Of a stretch of 64,000 nucleotides of DNA, positions 26,506 to 33,841 are shown piece by piece (within the stretch, counting starts at the first letter, position 1; every line of letters starts with the position of its first letter). The notes under the pieces were generated by a model that searched no databases, was not told where the DNA came from, and saw nothing but the letters and a program-made list of their open reading frames with translations. Location of the stretch: positions 124,001 through 188,000 of the forward strand of contig NZ_JBMDYO010000001.1 in assembly GCF_049310885.1 (NCBI RefSeq), in the 5' to 3' direction. The DNA comes from CAYZJV01 sp049310885. GTDB lineage: Bacteria; Spirochaetota; Spirochaetia; Sphaerochaetales; Sphaerochaetaceae. The position numbers and the translations under genes are program-made.

Positions 26506-27909
26506 GTGAAAGAATTCACATTCGAGAATTTCCAGAGGCTGATCGCCTCTCTCAAAATAAAACTCCCCCTTTTCGATCTCCCCAGACTGACCATCGGTAA
26601 CAAAGTAGCTTCCTCTGCGATCGTGCAGGGTGGTATGGGAGTCGGAATTTCACTCTCTTCTCTCTCCAGCGCTGTAGCGAACCAAGGTGGTGTAGGTATG
26701 ATCGCTGCGAACGGTATAGGAATGATAGAACCCGACTATTTCAAGGATGGGAGGGCTGCGAATATAAGGGGTCTACGCAATGAGATCCGAAAGGCTAAAG
26801 CCCGGAGTAAGGGAATCATCGGAGTGAATATCATGGTTGCTCTCCAGGATTTTGATGAATTGCTGAAAACATCCATTGAGGAAAAGGTCGATCTGGTTGT
26901 CTTGGGTGCTGGACTGCCAATCAAGAATATTCCAGTGAAGCAACTTCGTGAGGCTGGGATCCAGGTGGTTCCTATCGTCAGTTCGGCGAGGGCTGCTAGT
27001 CTCATTTTTTCTATGTGGAAGCGGATCTATAACGATGTTCCTGATGCCGTTGTAGTTGAAGGACCTATGGCTGGAGGCCATCTGGGTGTAGCCCAGAAGG
27101 ATCTTGCAGATGAAGCATTCTCTTTAGAAACCGTTGTTCCTCAAGTAAAGGAGACTCTTGCATCCTATATCGCTGAATTCGGAAAGAGCATTCCCATCAT
27201 TGCAGGTGGTGGAATATTCACTGGAGAAGATATCTACCACATCATGAAGCTTGGAGCGGATGCTGTGCAGATAGGTACCCGCTTTGCCGCTACCGATGAA
27301 TGTGATGCCGACATCCGTTTTAAACAAGCGATTGTTGATTGCGCGAAAGAAGATATCGGGATCATAAAAAGTCCTGTGGGTCTTCCTGGTCGGGCTATTG
27401 TTAATGATTTCCTTACTTCCACTACAGAGAAAAAGAGAAATTTCAAATGCCCATGGCAATGTCTGGCAGGTTGCCAAGCCGAGGAGTCCAACTATTGTAT
27501 TTCTATGGCTTTGAACAATGCGAGAAAGGGAAATCTGAAAAGTGGGTTCGTATTCGTAGGATCCAATGCTCATAGGATTACAGCTATCATGTCGGTAGGA
27601 GAACTCTTCCAGGAGCTCAGACAACAATACACTGCTGCCCTCTTTGCCGATAAGAAATCTGTGTTTACCGAAGTAGCACAGCTCGCCCTCAGGTTGAAAC
27701 ACGAATACAAGGTAACAGAACAACGGGCAAAGGAGCTCAAGGATTCCTATATCCAAGCGATCGCCAATGGACCAATTCCAGAAACCATCGCATCGGCAAA
27801 AGCAGAGATCAATTCCCTACACACACATCTAGGGAACATCAGGCGAACGGTTTCAGATAAATTGGCTGAAGTGTTCCAAGAAGCAACCCAGCAAGCTCTA
27901 GAGAGCTAG
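26506..27909 (+). CDS. Nitronate monooxygenase / FabK-like FMN protein
   Basis: A 467-residue FMN-dependent TIM-barrel protein of the NMO/2-nitropropane dioxygenase family. IVQGGMGVGISL is the N-terminal flavin loop, VVVEGPMAGGHLG holds the family His, and PIIAGGGIFTGEDIYHIMKLGADAVQIGTRF is the phosphate-binding signature. It is about 100 residues longer than FabK or typical NMO. A late cysteine cluster, CPWQCLAGC near residue 311 with another Cys after YC, could bind metal. A role as enoyl-ACP reductase cannot be excluded. Start is a GTG at 26506 with AAAGGAG upstream. Confidence 0.8.
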   Translation: MKEFTFENFQRLIASLKIKLPLFDLPRLTIGNKVASSAIVQGGMGVGISLSSLSSAVANQGGVGMIAANGIGMIEPDYFKDGRAANIRGLRNEIRKAKARSKGIIGVNIMVALQDFDELLKTSIEEKVDLVVLGAGLPIKNIPVKQLREAGIQVVPIVSSARAASLIFSMWKRIYNDVPDAVVVEGPMAGGHLGVAQKDLADEAFSLETVVPQVKETLASYIAEFGKSIPIIAGGGIFTGEDIYHIMKLGADAVQIGTRFAATDECDADIRFKQAIVDCAKEDIGIIKSPVGLPGRAIVNDFLTSTTEKKRNFKCPWQCLAGCQAEESNYCISMALNNARKGNLKSGFVFVGSNAHRITAIMSVGELFQELRQQYTAALFADKKSVFTEVAQLALRLKHEYKVTEQRAKELKDSYIQAIANGPIPETIASAKAEINSLHTHLGNIRRTVSDKLAEVFQEATQQALES

Positions 27910-27966
27910 GGAAAGCAAGAGCACAGCTAGCAGAATAGCACCTATTACATACTCTCTTCGGACCAT
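27898..27966 (-). CDS. Possible 22-residue hydrophobic peptide
   Basis: A tiny frame starting MVRREYVIGAILLA and ending in a run of Leu, preceded by AAGGGGG at 6 nt. It has the shape of a single-helix membrane peptide. It overlaps the 3' end of the convergent flavoprotein gene by 12 nt. A frame this short can arise by chance. Confidence 0.2.
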   Translation of the reverse strand: MVRREYVIGAILLAVLLLSLAL

Positions 27967-27973
27967 AGAAAGC

Positions 27974-28003
27974 CCCCTTGTCTAACTATAAAACAACAAG
28001 GGG
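27974..28003. terminator. Possible bidirectional terminator
   Basis: CCCCTTGT and ACAAGGGG form an 8-bp stem with a 14-nt loop between the flavoprotein gene and the convergent truncated gene. There is no T-run on either side, so the call is weak. Confidence 0.3.
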
Positions 28004-28037
28004 ACAAATATGATACATATTATATTGATAATGACAA

Positions 28038-28508
28038 TTATTCCGTATCAATCTCTGGTACTTCCAAATCTACTGATACAGCCTGGTTTTCACTTCCATT
28101 AACTTTAAGGTAAATAATCCTTTGTTCTCTTAGAATATTGGTAACAACAACTGTGTCTGGACTATCTGGAGGAACTTGATCCAATGCGAGTATAGTAAAT
28201 TCCCATCGACCAGCAGCTAGAGCATCAGTAGTGAAATCAATATCGCCAATTCCTTCAGCTATTCCCCCACCGACAAAGGTTTCAGTATAAGTAGAAGTCC
28301 AAGCTCCCAGCTGACTTTCATCGTCTCTCCAATAGAATTGCCCATAGATTGCATAATAATCATCATCATTCGTTCTTTCAGAGGCTGGTATGGTAAACTT
28401 TACAGTGCCAGTCTCGCTTTCAAGAGATTTACTAGCTCCTCCCAAGTCTGCCTCTACTGTTTCAACTGTGTCAGCTTCTAGAGTAAATGTAATATTTTCT
28501 ATTTTTTT
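28038..28508 (-). pseudogene. 3' fragment of a secreted-type protein gene, cut by the transposon
   Basis: The frame reads KKIENITFTLEAD from the transposon edge through to LEVPEIDTE and a stop at 28038, about 156 codons. There is no start codon or signal peptide before the transposon boundary at 28508, so the 5' end was lost. The remaining part is acidic, beta-rich and repetitive in Thr/Asp, with aromatic pairs such as DDYYAIYGQFYW, like surface or lipoprotein domains. No family is recognised. An ATG within the fragment at 28445 lacks support as a true start. Confidence 0.6.
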
Positions 28509-28575
28509 TGTTGAGTTCCAGAATAAAGAATTGAAGATTGGAAGAAATTCTCACGTTCTGTGAGACAAATTCATA
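28509..28575 (+). repeat. Left terminal inverted repeat and transposase-binding region
   Basis: Matches the complement of the right end at 14 of the first 20 positions. It then shares GTGAGACA and an ATT-N-ACG segment. It also contains a local dyad TCTCAC-5 nt-GTGAGA at 28550-28566. Confidence 0.65.
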
Positions 28576-28679
28576 CGATATATTGTAGCATTTACAGAAC
28601 TCTGAAGGAAAGGAAGGGGAGCACCTCCTCGCCAAAGTTGTGTGCTCCCCAACGAAATAATATCGTACTGTATTGTGTC

Positions 28680-29183
28680 TTGAGCCTGGACAAATTGCAA
28701 GAGCTCGGTAAGGAATATCCCTGGGTAAGACCGATGAGATGCCCCAGCTGTGGAGGCCGAAGGTTGTGGGGCCATGGGTATGTATATCGATATTTCCAAG
28801 AGGTTTCAATTGGGCTCTGGATGAAGCGATGGTATTGTCCCGAATGTGGACAAGTGCATACCGTACGACCAAATGGGTATCAGAGCGGGATCCTGCACTC
28901 GTTGGAAACCATACGTACGAGCCTCCTGCATAAACTGCAACGAGGATTCTTCAAGGCCGTTGGCGCGAGCAGGCAAGTGCAGCAATACTGGTGGAAACAG
29001 CTGAAACGTTGGATTCATAGTAGGACCCTGCATAGGGATCGTCTGGTAATCGAAAAGCATATTCGCAGTAGCTATCATCTTCCTGTCAGTACCAGTGTAA
29101 GCCATCGCGTGATCGGCTATGCTGTTGACGAAGAGCAACCCTACCTGCCATTTGCACTGAGCACCACAGTTCCCTTCGATTAG
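28680..29183 (+). CDS. Zinc-ribbon transposon protein (DUF6431-like)
   Basis: A protein of about 167 residues from a TTG at 28680; the frame itself opens at 28560 inside the left repeat, and ATG 28734 is another choice. Two CxxC pairs form a zinc ribbon: CPSCGGRRLWGHGYVYRYF and WYCPECGQVHTVRPNGYQSG, followed by a basic, Trp-rich helix (QQYWWKQLKRW). I recall proteins of this type, annotated DUF6431, next to DDE transposase and ATPase genes; the function is not established. By analogy with TniQ-like zinc proteins it could help target choice; this is inference. Confidence 0.65.
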   Translation: MSLDKLQELGKEYPWVRPMRCPSCGGRRLWGHGYVYRYFQEVSIGLWMKRWYCPECGQVHTVRPNGYQSGILHSLETIRTSLLHKLQRGFFKAVGASRQVQQYWWKQLKRWIHSRTLHRDRLVIEKHIRSSYHLPVSTSVSHRVIGYAVDEEQPYLPFALSTTVPFD

Positions 29184-29216
29184 AGTGGAGAGCATTCTAG
29201 TTGAAGGAGCACAGGT

Positions 29217-30482
29217 ATGACAGAGAAAGAGAAGGAACAAGTCGCCATCTTTCGCTTCGGGGTAATCTTCCCGTTGCTGGAAAGCCAGAATCTGAGATGG
29301 GGAGACAAGAAGCGGCTATTACAACAACTGTCCGAACGAGAATGGGAGATTCCATTCAGTGAACGCACCCACATCAGTCGTGCGACACTATTGAATTGGG
29401 TACAACGGTATCGTCTGAACGGAGAGCGCATCGAGGCGTTATTCCCTTCTGACCGTAGTGATTGCGGTCGCCAAAGGAGCATTTCCGATGAAACTTTGGC
29501 AGCATTGTTGCAATTACGCAAGGAGTTGCCGCGCCATACAATCAAGAAATTAGTCGAAGAAGCGTATCGGCGAAAGATCATCACCGGAGTCGACCACATC
29601 AAGCTGCCGACGGTCTACCGGTTGTTCAAACTCCATCATCGTCAGACACTACAGAAACAAGAAGACATGCGCAAGTTCGAAGTGGAATTGAGCAACGACC
29701 TGTGGCAAGCGGACTGCCTGCATGGTCCCAAGGTTAGTTACCAGAACAAATTGGTCAAGAGCTACCTGTTTGCCATTATTGATGATAAGAGTCGCCTCAT
29801 CGTGGGCAGTGGATTCTACCTTGCAGAGACCGCACAATCGTTCATCGATTGTCTTTCCGATGCATTACGGTGTAGAGGCGTACCACGGGTACTATATGTT
29901 GATAACGGTAGCAGTTTCAGAAACCATCGATTGCGCATTGGATGTGCGGCATTGCAGATTTCGCTTCGATACGCAACAGCATACCGACCTGCTGGGAAGG
30001 GGAAGATCGAGCGTTTCAACCGGACGGTACGGATGCAATTCTTACCCGACATCTCTGAAGGATTGTCACTTGAGGAACTGAATAAGCGTTGGCAGAAGTA
30101 CCTCGGTGACCGCTACCACATCAGTCGTCACAGTAGTACCGGTCAAAGCCCTCTACAGCGGTACCTGGATGATTCACACCTACTCAGAGGAGCTCCAGAA
30201 AAATTGCCCGATTATTTCAGAAACCAAGAAGAGCGTACGGTTTCCAATGATCGTACCGTTCGTCTGGAAAACCGTCAGTACCAAGTTCCCATCGGTTTTG
30301 CAGGACGTAAGGTGATTCTGCGTTACGAAACCCCCGATCGGGTCGAGATGTTCTACGACAAGATTTCCTACGGGTTCCTTGCTGAAGTCCCTTTGCGAGC
30401 AAACAGCCATGTGGGTCGTCATGAGCCGCAAACGGCACGCATACCCACTGTCAGTGGATCGCTATTCAATGGAGGTGAATGA
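29217..30482 (+). CDS. DDE transposase with Mu-C-type C-terminal domain
   Basis: A 421-residue transposase. An N-terminal helix-turn-helix region (residues 25-120, ISRATLLNWVQRYRLNG) precedes an RNase H-like rve catalytic core. The acidic triad is visible: Asp166 (LWQADCLHG), Asp229 (VLYVDNGSSF) and Glu265 (GKGKIERFNRT), a DD(35)E spacing. A beta-barrel-like C-terminus (RLENRQYQVP to VEMFYD) resembles the Mu-transposase C domain. All three acids are present, so it may be active. ATG at 29217 with GAAGGAG upstream. The end overlaps the ATPase gene start by 4 nt. Confidence 0.88.
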   Translation: MTEKEKEQVAIFRFGVIFPLLESQNLRWGDKKRLLQQLSEREWEIPFSERTHISRATLLNWVQRYRLNGERIEALFPSDRSDCGRQRSISDETLAALLQLRKELPRHTIKKLVEEAYRRKIITGVDHIKLPTVYRLFKLHHRQTLQKQEDMRKFEVELSNDLWQADCLHGPKVSYQNKLVKSYLFAIIDDKSRLIVGSGFYLAETAQSFIDCLSDALRCRGVPRVLYVDNGSSFRNHRLRIGCAALQISLRYATAYRPAGKGKIERFNRTVRMQFLPDISEGLSLEELNKRWQKYLGDRYHISRHSSTGQSPLQRYLDDSHLLRGAPEKLPDYFRNQEERTVSNDRTVRLENRQYQVPIGFAGRKVILRYETPDRVEMFYDKISYGFLAEVPLRANSHVGRHEPQTARIPTVSGSLFNGGE

Positions 30483-31288
30483 TGATGAAGGACATCTGTC
30501 ATTTCTTTTACCTCAAACGTGATCCGTTCCCCTATGAGATTGACACAAAAGATCTGTACCATCTGCCTAGCCTCAAACCGATGCAACAGCGGATCGCCTT
30601 TGCCATTGCCATGCGCAGCTTTTCTTTAGTCACCGGTGATGTGGGAGCAGGTAAATCCACGAGCCTGAGGTATGTGGTAGAGCACCTGGCAAAGGGTGAA
30701 CACGAAGTATTGATGTTCACCGCTGGCAACTACACCATGGTCGAGTTTCTCCGACAAATATTGCTCTGTTTTGGCATCGTGTCGAATTCCTACAAGATAC
30801 CCTTGATGATGCGGCAGATTCAGGAGCAACTGCTGGAGCTCCATAGCAGGCATGTGGTTCCTGTATTGGTAATCGATGAAGCCCACATGATGCGTGATCA
30901 GATCTTTGCACAACTGCATCTGCTTACCCAATGGAAACTCGATAGTTCTCCCTTGGTCCCGACCATCCTCTGTGGACAGGATACGTTGTTGGACAAGTTG
31001 ATGAATCCTCAGGCTAGACCATTGGCTTCTCGCATCATGGGTCGTAGCCATTTGGAGGCTATTCGCAAAGATGTCATGACTGAATACATCGCTCACCACA
31101 TGGCGCTCGCGGGAGCCAAGACCTCGATATTCTCCGATGCAGCGATTACGGCAATTCACCAAGGCTCCGGAGGGTTACTCCGCAGGGCGAATTCCTTGTG
31201 TAAGGGTGCGCTTCTTGCCGCTTCCATGGAGAAGGCCCAAGTCGTCGCTTCAGAACATGTGAGGTCTGCTTTGACTGAGTTGATCTAA
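30479..31288 (+). CDS. Transposon AAA ATPase (ExeA/TniB/TnsC-like)
   Basis: A 269-residue AAA+ ATPase starting MMMKDICHFFYLKRDPFPYE, the ExeA/GspA-type opening. Walker A is GDVGAGKST near residue 53, Walker B is VLVIDEAHMM near residue 136, and LASRIMGR is the arginine-finger region. Such ATPases load the transposase at targets and protect against self-insertion in IS21, Tn7 and Mu-like systems. The start overlaps the transposase stop. A terminator follows at 31328. Confidence 0.85.
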   Translation: MMMKDICHFFYLKRDPFPYEIDTKDLYHLPSLKPMQQRIAFAIAMRSFSLVTGDVGAGKSTSLRYVVEHLAKGEHEVLMFTAGNYTMVEFLRQILLCFGIVSNSYKIPLMMRQIQEQLLELHSRHVVPVLVIDEAHMMRDQIFAQLHLLTQWKLDSSPLVPTILCGQDTLLDKLMNPQARPLASRIMGRSHLEAIRKDVMTEYIAHHMALAGAKTSIFSDAAITAIHQGSGGLLRRANSLCKGALLAASMEKAQVVASEHVRSALTELI

Positions 31289-31327
31289 TGGGTAGGCAGG
31301 CTACTTGAACAGTAAATCTATGATGAT

Positions 31328-31361
31328 AAGGATGTCTTCTGTATTACAGGGCATCCTTTTC
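31328..31361 (+). terminator. Terminator of transposon operon
   Basis: Stem AAGGATG/CATCCTT enclosing a smaller stem CTGT/ACAG, then TTTTCT. It lies 40 nt after the ATPase stop. Confidence 0.65.
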
Positions 31362-31377
31362 TATTCGACCAATCTTT

Positions 31378-31436
31378 CGTGATAATGTGTCTCACTCAAT
31401 GTGATAATTTACGTTATTTTATTTTGAAATTCCACA
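31378..31436 (-). repeat. Right terminal inverted repeat
   Basis: The complement begins TGTGGAATTTCAAAATAAAA and carries two ATTATCAC copies and GTGAGACA, likely transposase-binding sites. It ends at 31436. Confidence 0.65.
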
Positions 31437-31437
31437 T

Positions 31438-31776
31438 CCACCTCCAAAGGCAGGGATCACCAAAGCCAGTGTGAATGATGCCCTACCCGGGAATGGATGG
31501 ACTGTGCTTATGTTAGCCAGCCGATATGCCAAAGATCCAAAAACCATCGAAATGCTTCTCGATGCCGGAGCGGATATCGAGATGAAATCTGAAGAAGGGC
31601 TCACAGCATTGATGGCCTCTACAGCGAATCCGAATCCTGGAATATGTGAATTGTTACTGGAGTCGGGTGCCGACCCCACCGTCTTGGACACCTATGGATG
31701 GACCGCTCTCGATTATGCAAAAAAGTATAATGCTCCCGAGGAGACACGAGAACTTCTTGCGTCATTCTTACCATGA
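31438..31776 (+). pseudogene. 3' fragment of an ankyrin-repeat gene
   Basis: Open frame from the transposon edge to a stop at 31774-31776. It contains about three ankyrin repeats: GNGWTVLMLASRYAKDPKTIEMLLDAGADI, EEGLTALMASTANPNPGICELLLESGADP and YGWTALDYAKKYNAPEETRELL. The 5' end is missing at the transposon border. A GTG at 31471 lacks a ribosome binding site, so a shortened product is unlikely. Ankyrin proteins mediate protein binding; the original role is unknown. Confidence 0.7.
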
Positions 31777-31838
31777 TTGTCGAGATGGAAGATATATCCA
31801 ATTAGTGAACAGAGCACCTATAGCGGTGCTCTGTAACA

Positions 31839-31865
31839 TACGCCAAAGAGGATGCGAATATCTGA
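31839..31865 (-). repeat. Partial copy of tRNA-Arg 3' end (attachment-site remnant)
   Basis: 24 of 27 bases match the 3' end of the tRNA-Arg gene at 32603-32629, in the same orientation. This is the mark left by integration of an element into the tRNA 3' end. Confidence 0.65.
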
Positions 31866-31924
31866 AAGGCTGCAAGCCATTCGACGATCCAATGTAATTA
31901 ATTCAGTGCTCTTATAGCCAAATT

Positions 31925-32215
31925 TCAGGCAATAATTCTAGGTATGGCCGCAAGATCTTTCTCGAGTCGAATTTTATCTTCCTCGATATCAAAATCATCT
32001 TGAAGGCCCAGCCAGAACTGAGGTGAAGTACCAAAATATTTTGAAAGACGCAGTGCTGTATCAGCGGTGACTCGTCTCTTTCCCTTCAGGATAAGTGAAA
32101 CCCGGGTTTGCGGAATACGAAGATCTTTGGCAAGTTTATAGGCACTTATCCCAAGGGGTTTCAAAAACTCTTCCAATAAGATTTCTCCAGGATGTATATT
32201 CTGTAACTTATTCAT
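31925..32215 (-). CDS. higA: HigA-type antitoxin (XRE family)
   Basis: A 96-residue DNA-binding antitoxin. It starts MNKLQNIHPGEILLEEFLKPLGIS, the VapI/HigA opening, then a helix-turn-helix SAYKLAKDLRIPQTRVSLILKG, and the family tail SKYFGTSPQFWLGLQDDFDIE. The ATG at 32215 has GAAGGA upstream and follows the higB stop by about 10 nt, the usual toxin-first HigBA order. The cognate toxin gene is broken (see next entry), so this is an orphan antitoxin. It may still bind its own promoter. Confidence 0.9.
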   Translation of the reverse strand: MNKLQNIHPGEILLEEFLKPLGISAYKLAKDLRIPQTRVSLILKGKRRVTADTALRLSKYFGTSPQFWLGLQDDFDIEEDKIRLEKDLAAIPRIIA

Positions 32216-32225
32216 TTCATTTCCT

Positions 32226-32436
32226 TCAGTGATAATCCACTATTTCAATATGATCACAATTTCCTTGTTCCCATGTAAAACATATGCGCCACTGGACATT
32301 AATTCGTATACTAAATTGTCCTTTCCTGTTTCCTTTTAGCATCTCAAGCCGGTTGTTGAATTTCCTGAGGAAGCTTCCTAGAGAGTTCCCCCTTCCATAT
32401 TTTTTCTACCTCTTTGGATGCAAAACCAATAATCAT
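32226..32436 (-). pseudogene. higB: higB toxin gene with internal deletion
   Basis: The frame starts MIIGFASKEVEKIWKGELSR and runs to KLPQEIQQ, about 28 codons, then ends early at PA-stop. In another frame the C-terminal half resumes at NNRLEMLKGNRKGQFSIRINVQWRICF and finishes EIVDYH-stop, the standard HigB end. The total is 211 nt against about 279 nt for an intact RelE/HigB toxin, so roughly 68 nt are missing in the middle and the frame has shifted. The join falls between the IQ segment and the NRLE segment. The mRNA-cleaving toxin is therefore not made. Confidence 0.88.
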
Positions 32437-32602
32437 ACAGTATACTTACCTATCGAGTTAGTATCGTCAAGAGTTAGTATTTAGTTGGTCAAGAAAGTGA
32501 ATGGTATGCAAGCAAACTTTCGTTTCTTGCACTCGTTTCGTTGAGATATGAAAAATCCACTCTCCACAATATTACATACATATTGCTTTGAATGGATCTA
32601 TT

Positions 32603-32676
32603 TACGCCAAAGAGGATTCGAACCTCTGACCCACAGCTTAGAAGGCTGTTGCTCTATCCAACTGAGCTATTGGCGC
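32603..32676 (-). tRNA. tRNA-Arg (anticodon TCT)
   Basis: A full cloverleaf of 74 nt: acceptor GCGCCAA/TTGGCGT with a G-U end pair, D-arm AGCTCAGTTGGATAGAGC, anticodon loop CTTCTAA, T-arm GAGGTTCGAATCCTC, discriminator A. CCA is not encoded. Its 3' end has a partial copy at 31839. Confidence 0.97.
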
Positions 32677-32689
32677 AGGCAAAACTGAG

Positions 32690-32762
32690 TCGGGGCGAGA
32701 GGACTCGAACCTCCGATTTCTTGCTCCCAAAGCAAGCGCCTTAGCCACTAGGCAACGCCCCG
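32690..32762 (-). tRNA. tRNA-Pro (anticodon TGG)
   Basis: A 73-nt cloverleaf: acceptor CGGGGCG/CGCCCCG, anticodon loop TTTGGGA, T-loop TTCGAGT. CCA is not encoded. It lies 13 nt upstream of the tRNA-Arg gene, likely in one transcript. Confidence 0.97.
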
Positions 32763-32870
32763 AACGTTTGTGTAACGGGTGGAGTATACTTGCTTTCGCC
32801 CGAGAGCGTCAAGTCGATATACTTGACAGAATCGGTTTACTTTGGACCAATTGGACAAAGGATAAGAAAA

Positions 32871-33509
32871 ATGGAATACACACCTTACGAACGGGCCCAT
32901 CATACGTATGAGATATTGGATACCATAAGCCCATCGAACATCACATTCCTCAATCAGACAGATCCATTTAGGCTCCTTGTGAGTGTTATATTGTCAGCCC
33001 AGACAACCGACAGGCAAGTGAACGAAGTTGCAAGCGTGCTGTTTGAAAAATACCCCTCTGTCGAATCATTGGCACATGCCGATATCGATTCTGTAAAAGA
33101 AATCATCCGAAGTACCGGTTATTTCAATGCGAAGGCGAAGAATATCATCGGCACGGCAAAAGCCCTCCTCGAAAAATATGGAGGTGTAGTTCCCTTCAGC
33201 ATGGAGGAGTTGGTCAAGCTTCCAGGCGTAGGGCGAAAGACAGCCAGCGTCATCATCGGTCAATTGGACAACCAACCGGCCATCATCGTAGATACCCATT
33301 TCGCACGAGTGGTACGTAGACTAGGACTTACCGTTGCCACCGATCCTGAACGCATTGAAAGAGAGGTAGCAAAATTACTACCTCCCGCAAATCACTATAG
33401 ATACTCCATGATAGTGAATCTACATGGACGCCAAGTATGCCATGCCCGAAAACCACAATGCGGACTCTGCCAGTTGGCGCCCTATTGTAAGAGCTATCCT
33501 ATTCAATGA
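32871..33509 (+). CDS. nth: Endonuclease III
   Basis: A 212-residue DNA glycosylase/AP lyase of base-excision repair. The helix-hairpin-helix LPGVGRKTASVI near residue 115 holds the catalytic Lys, and VDTHFARVVRRLGL holds the catalytic Asp. The C-terminal [4Fe-4S] loop is complete: C-x6-C-x2-C-x5-C (CHARKPQCGLCQLAPYC). The ATG at 32871 has AAAGGA upstream; the frame opens at 32790, before any family sequence. The last 7 nt overlap the convergent NifX-like gene. Confidence 0.95.
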   Translation: MEYTPYERAHHTYEILDTISPSNITFLNQTDPFRLLVSVILSAQTTDRQVNEVASVLFEKYPSVESLAHADIDSVKEIIRSTGYFNAKAKNIIGTAKALLEKYGGVVPFSMEELVKLPGVGRKTASVIIGQLDNQPAIIVDTHFARVVRRLGLTVATDPERIEREVAKLLPPANHYRYSMIVNLHGRQVCHARKPQCGLCQLAPYCKSYPIQ

Positions 33510-33841
33510 TCACAGACATTATCGCCAGATATGAGTGTCCCACTTACGTATTCGGTTACCAATTCATGTGGTGCTTTCGATGGTGCACCAATGACAACCT
33601 CTATTCCTTGAGCACTGAACAGATTCTGGGCTGACATACCCATACCACCGGCTATAATCACATCCACCCCCAACTCTCCCAGAAAACGGGGAAGAACTCC
33701 AGGCTCATGCCGTGGTGCAGGAATCTCTTCCGTCCGAACAATCTTCTTTGTTGTAGGATCTACATCAATCAATGAAAAGGCCTTGCAATGGCCAAAATGG
33801 AGATTCAGTTTCCCCTCTGCGGTTGGAATAGCAATCTTCAT
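33503..33841 (-). CDS. NifX/NafY-like ORP-type protein (third copy in cluster)
   Basis: A 112-residue protein of the dinitrogenase iron-molybdenum cofactor biosynthesis fold (NifX/NafY/ORP). It starts MKIAIPTAEGKLNLHFGHCKAFSLIDVD, the family opening with the HFGHC segment. GVLPRFLGELGVDVIIAGGMG and AQNLFSAQGIEVVIGA are the ridge-loop features. In Desulfovibrio the related ORP binds a mixed Mo-Cu sulfide cluster. No nitrogenase genes are here, so a nitrogenase role is not implied. Its ATG overlaps the preceding gene stop (ATGA). It is the last gene of the leftward cluster. Confidence 0.85.
   Translation of the reverse strand: MKIAIPTAEGKLNLHFGHCKAFSLIDVDPTTKKIVRTEEIPAPRHEPGVLPRFLGELGVDVIIAGGMGMSAQNLFSAQGIEVVIGAPSKAPHELVTEYVSGTLISGDNVCDH

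Larger units (their letters stand above)
28509..31436 (+). mobile_element. Three-gene transposon (zinc-ribbon protein, DDE transposase, AAA ATPase)
   Basis: A 2.93-kb element with imperfect terminal inverted repeats starting 5'-TGT (left TGTTGAGTTCCAGAATA, right complement TGTGGAATTTCAAAATA) and internal repeats of GTGAGACA. It carries three same-strand genes with short spacing and a terminator after the last. A Mu/Tn7/IS21-like mechanism (transposase helped by an ATPase) is inferred from the gene types. The flanks show no obvious target-site duplication: TTTTT on the left and TCCAC on the right. Both flanking genes are cut at their 5' ends at its borders. Confidence 0.8.

Noticed and set aside
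27124..27756. A 210-codon open frame antisense to the flavoprotein gene
   Set aside because: It lies wholly opposite a clear FMN-barrel gene, has no family sequence and no ribosome binding site; it is a coding shadow.
28471..28872. A leftward frame across the transposon left end
   Set aside because: It overlaps the zinc-ribbon gene and the terminal repeat and shows no recognisable protein features.
28509..31436. A CRISPR-associated Tn7-like transposon
   Set aside because: No cas genes, no repeat-spacer array and no tnsA or tniQ are present; only three genes lie between the ends.
31811..31832. Perfect 8-bp hairpin AGAGCACC/GGTGCTCT after the ankyrin fragment
   Set aside because: No T-run follows on either strand and no function can be assigned; it may be an old terminator of the broken gene.
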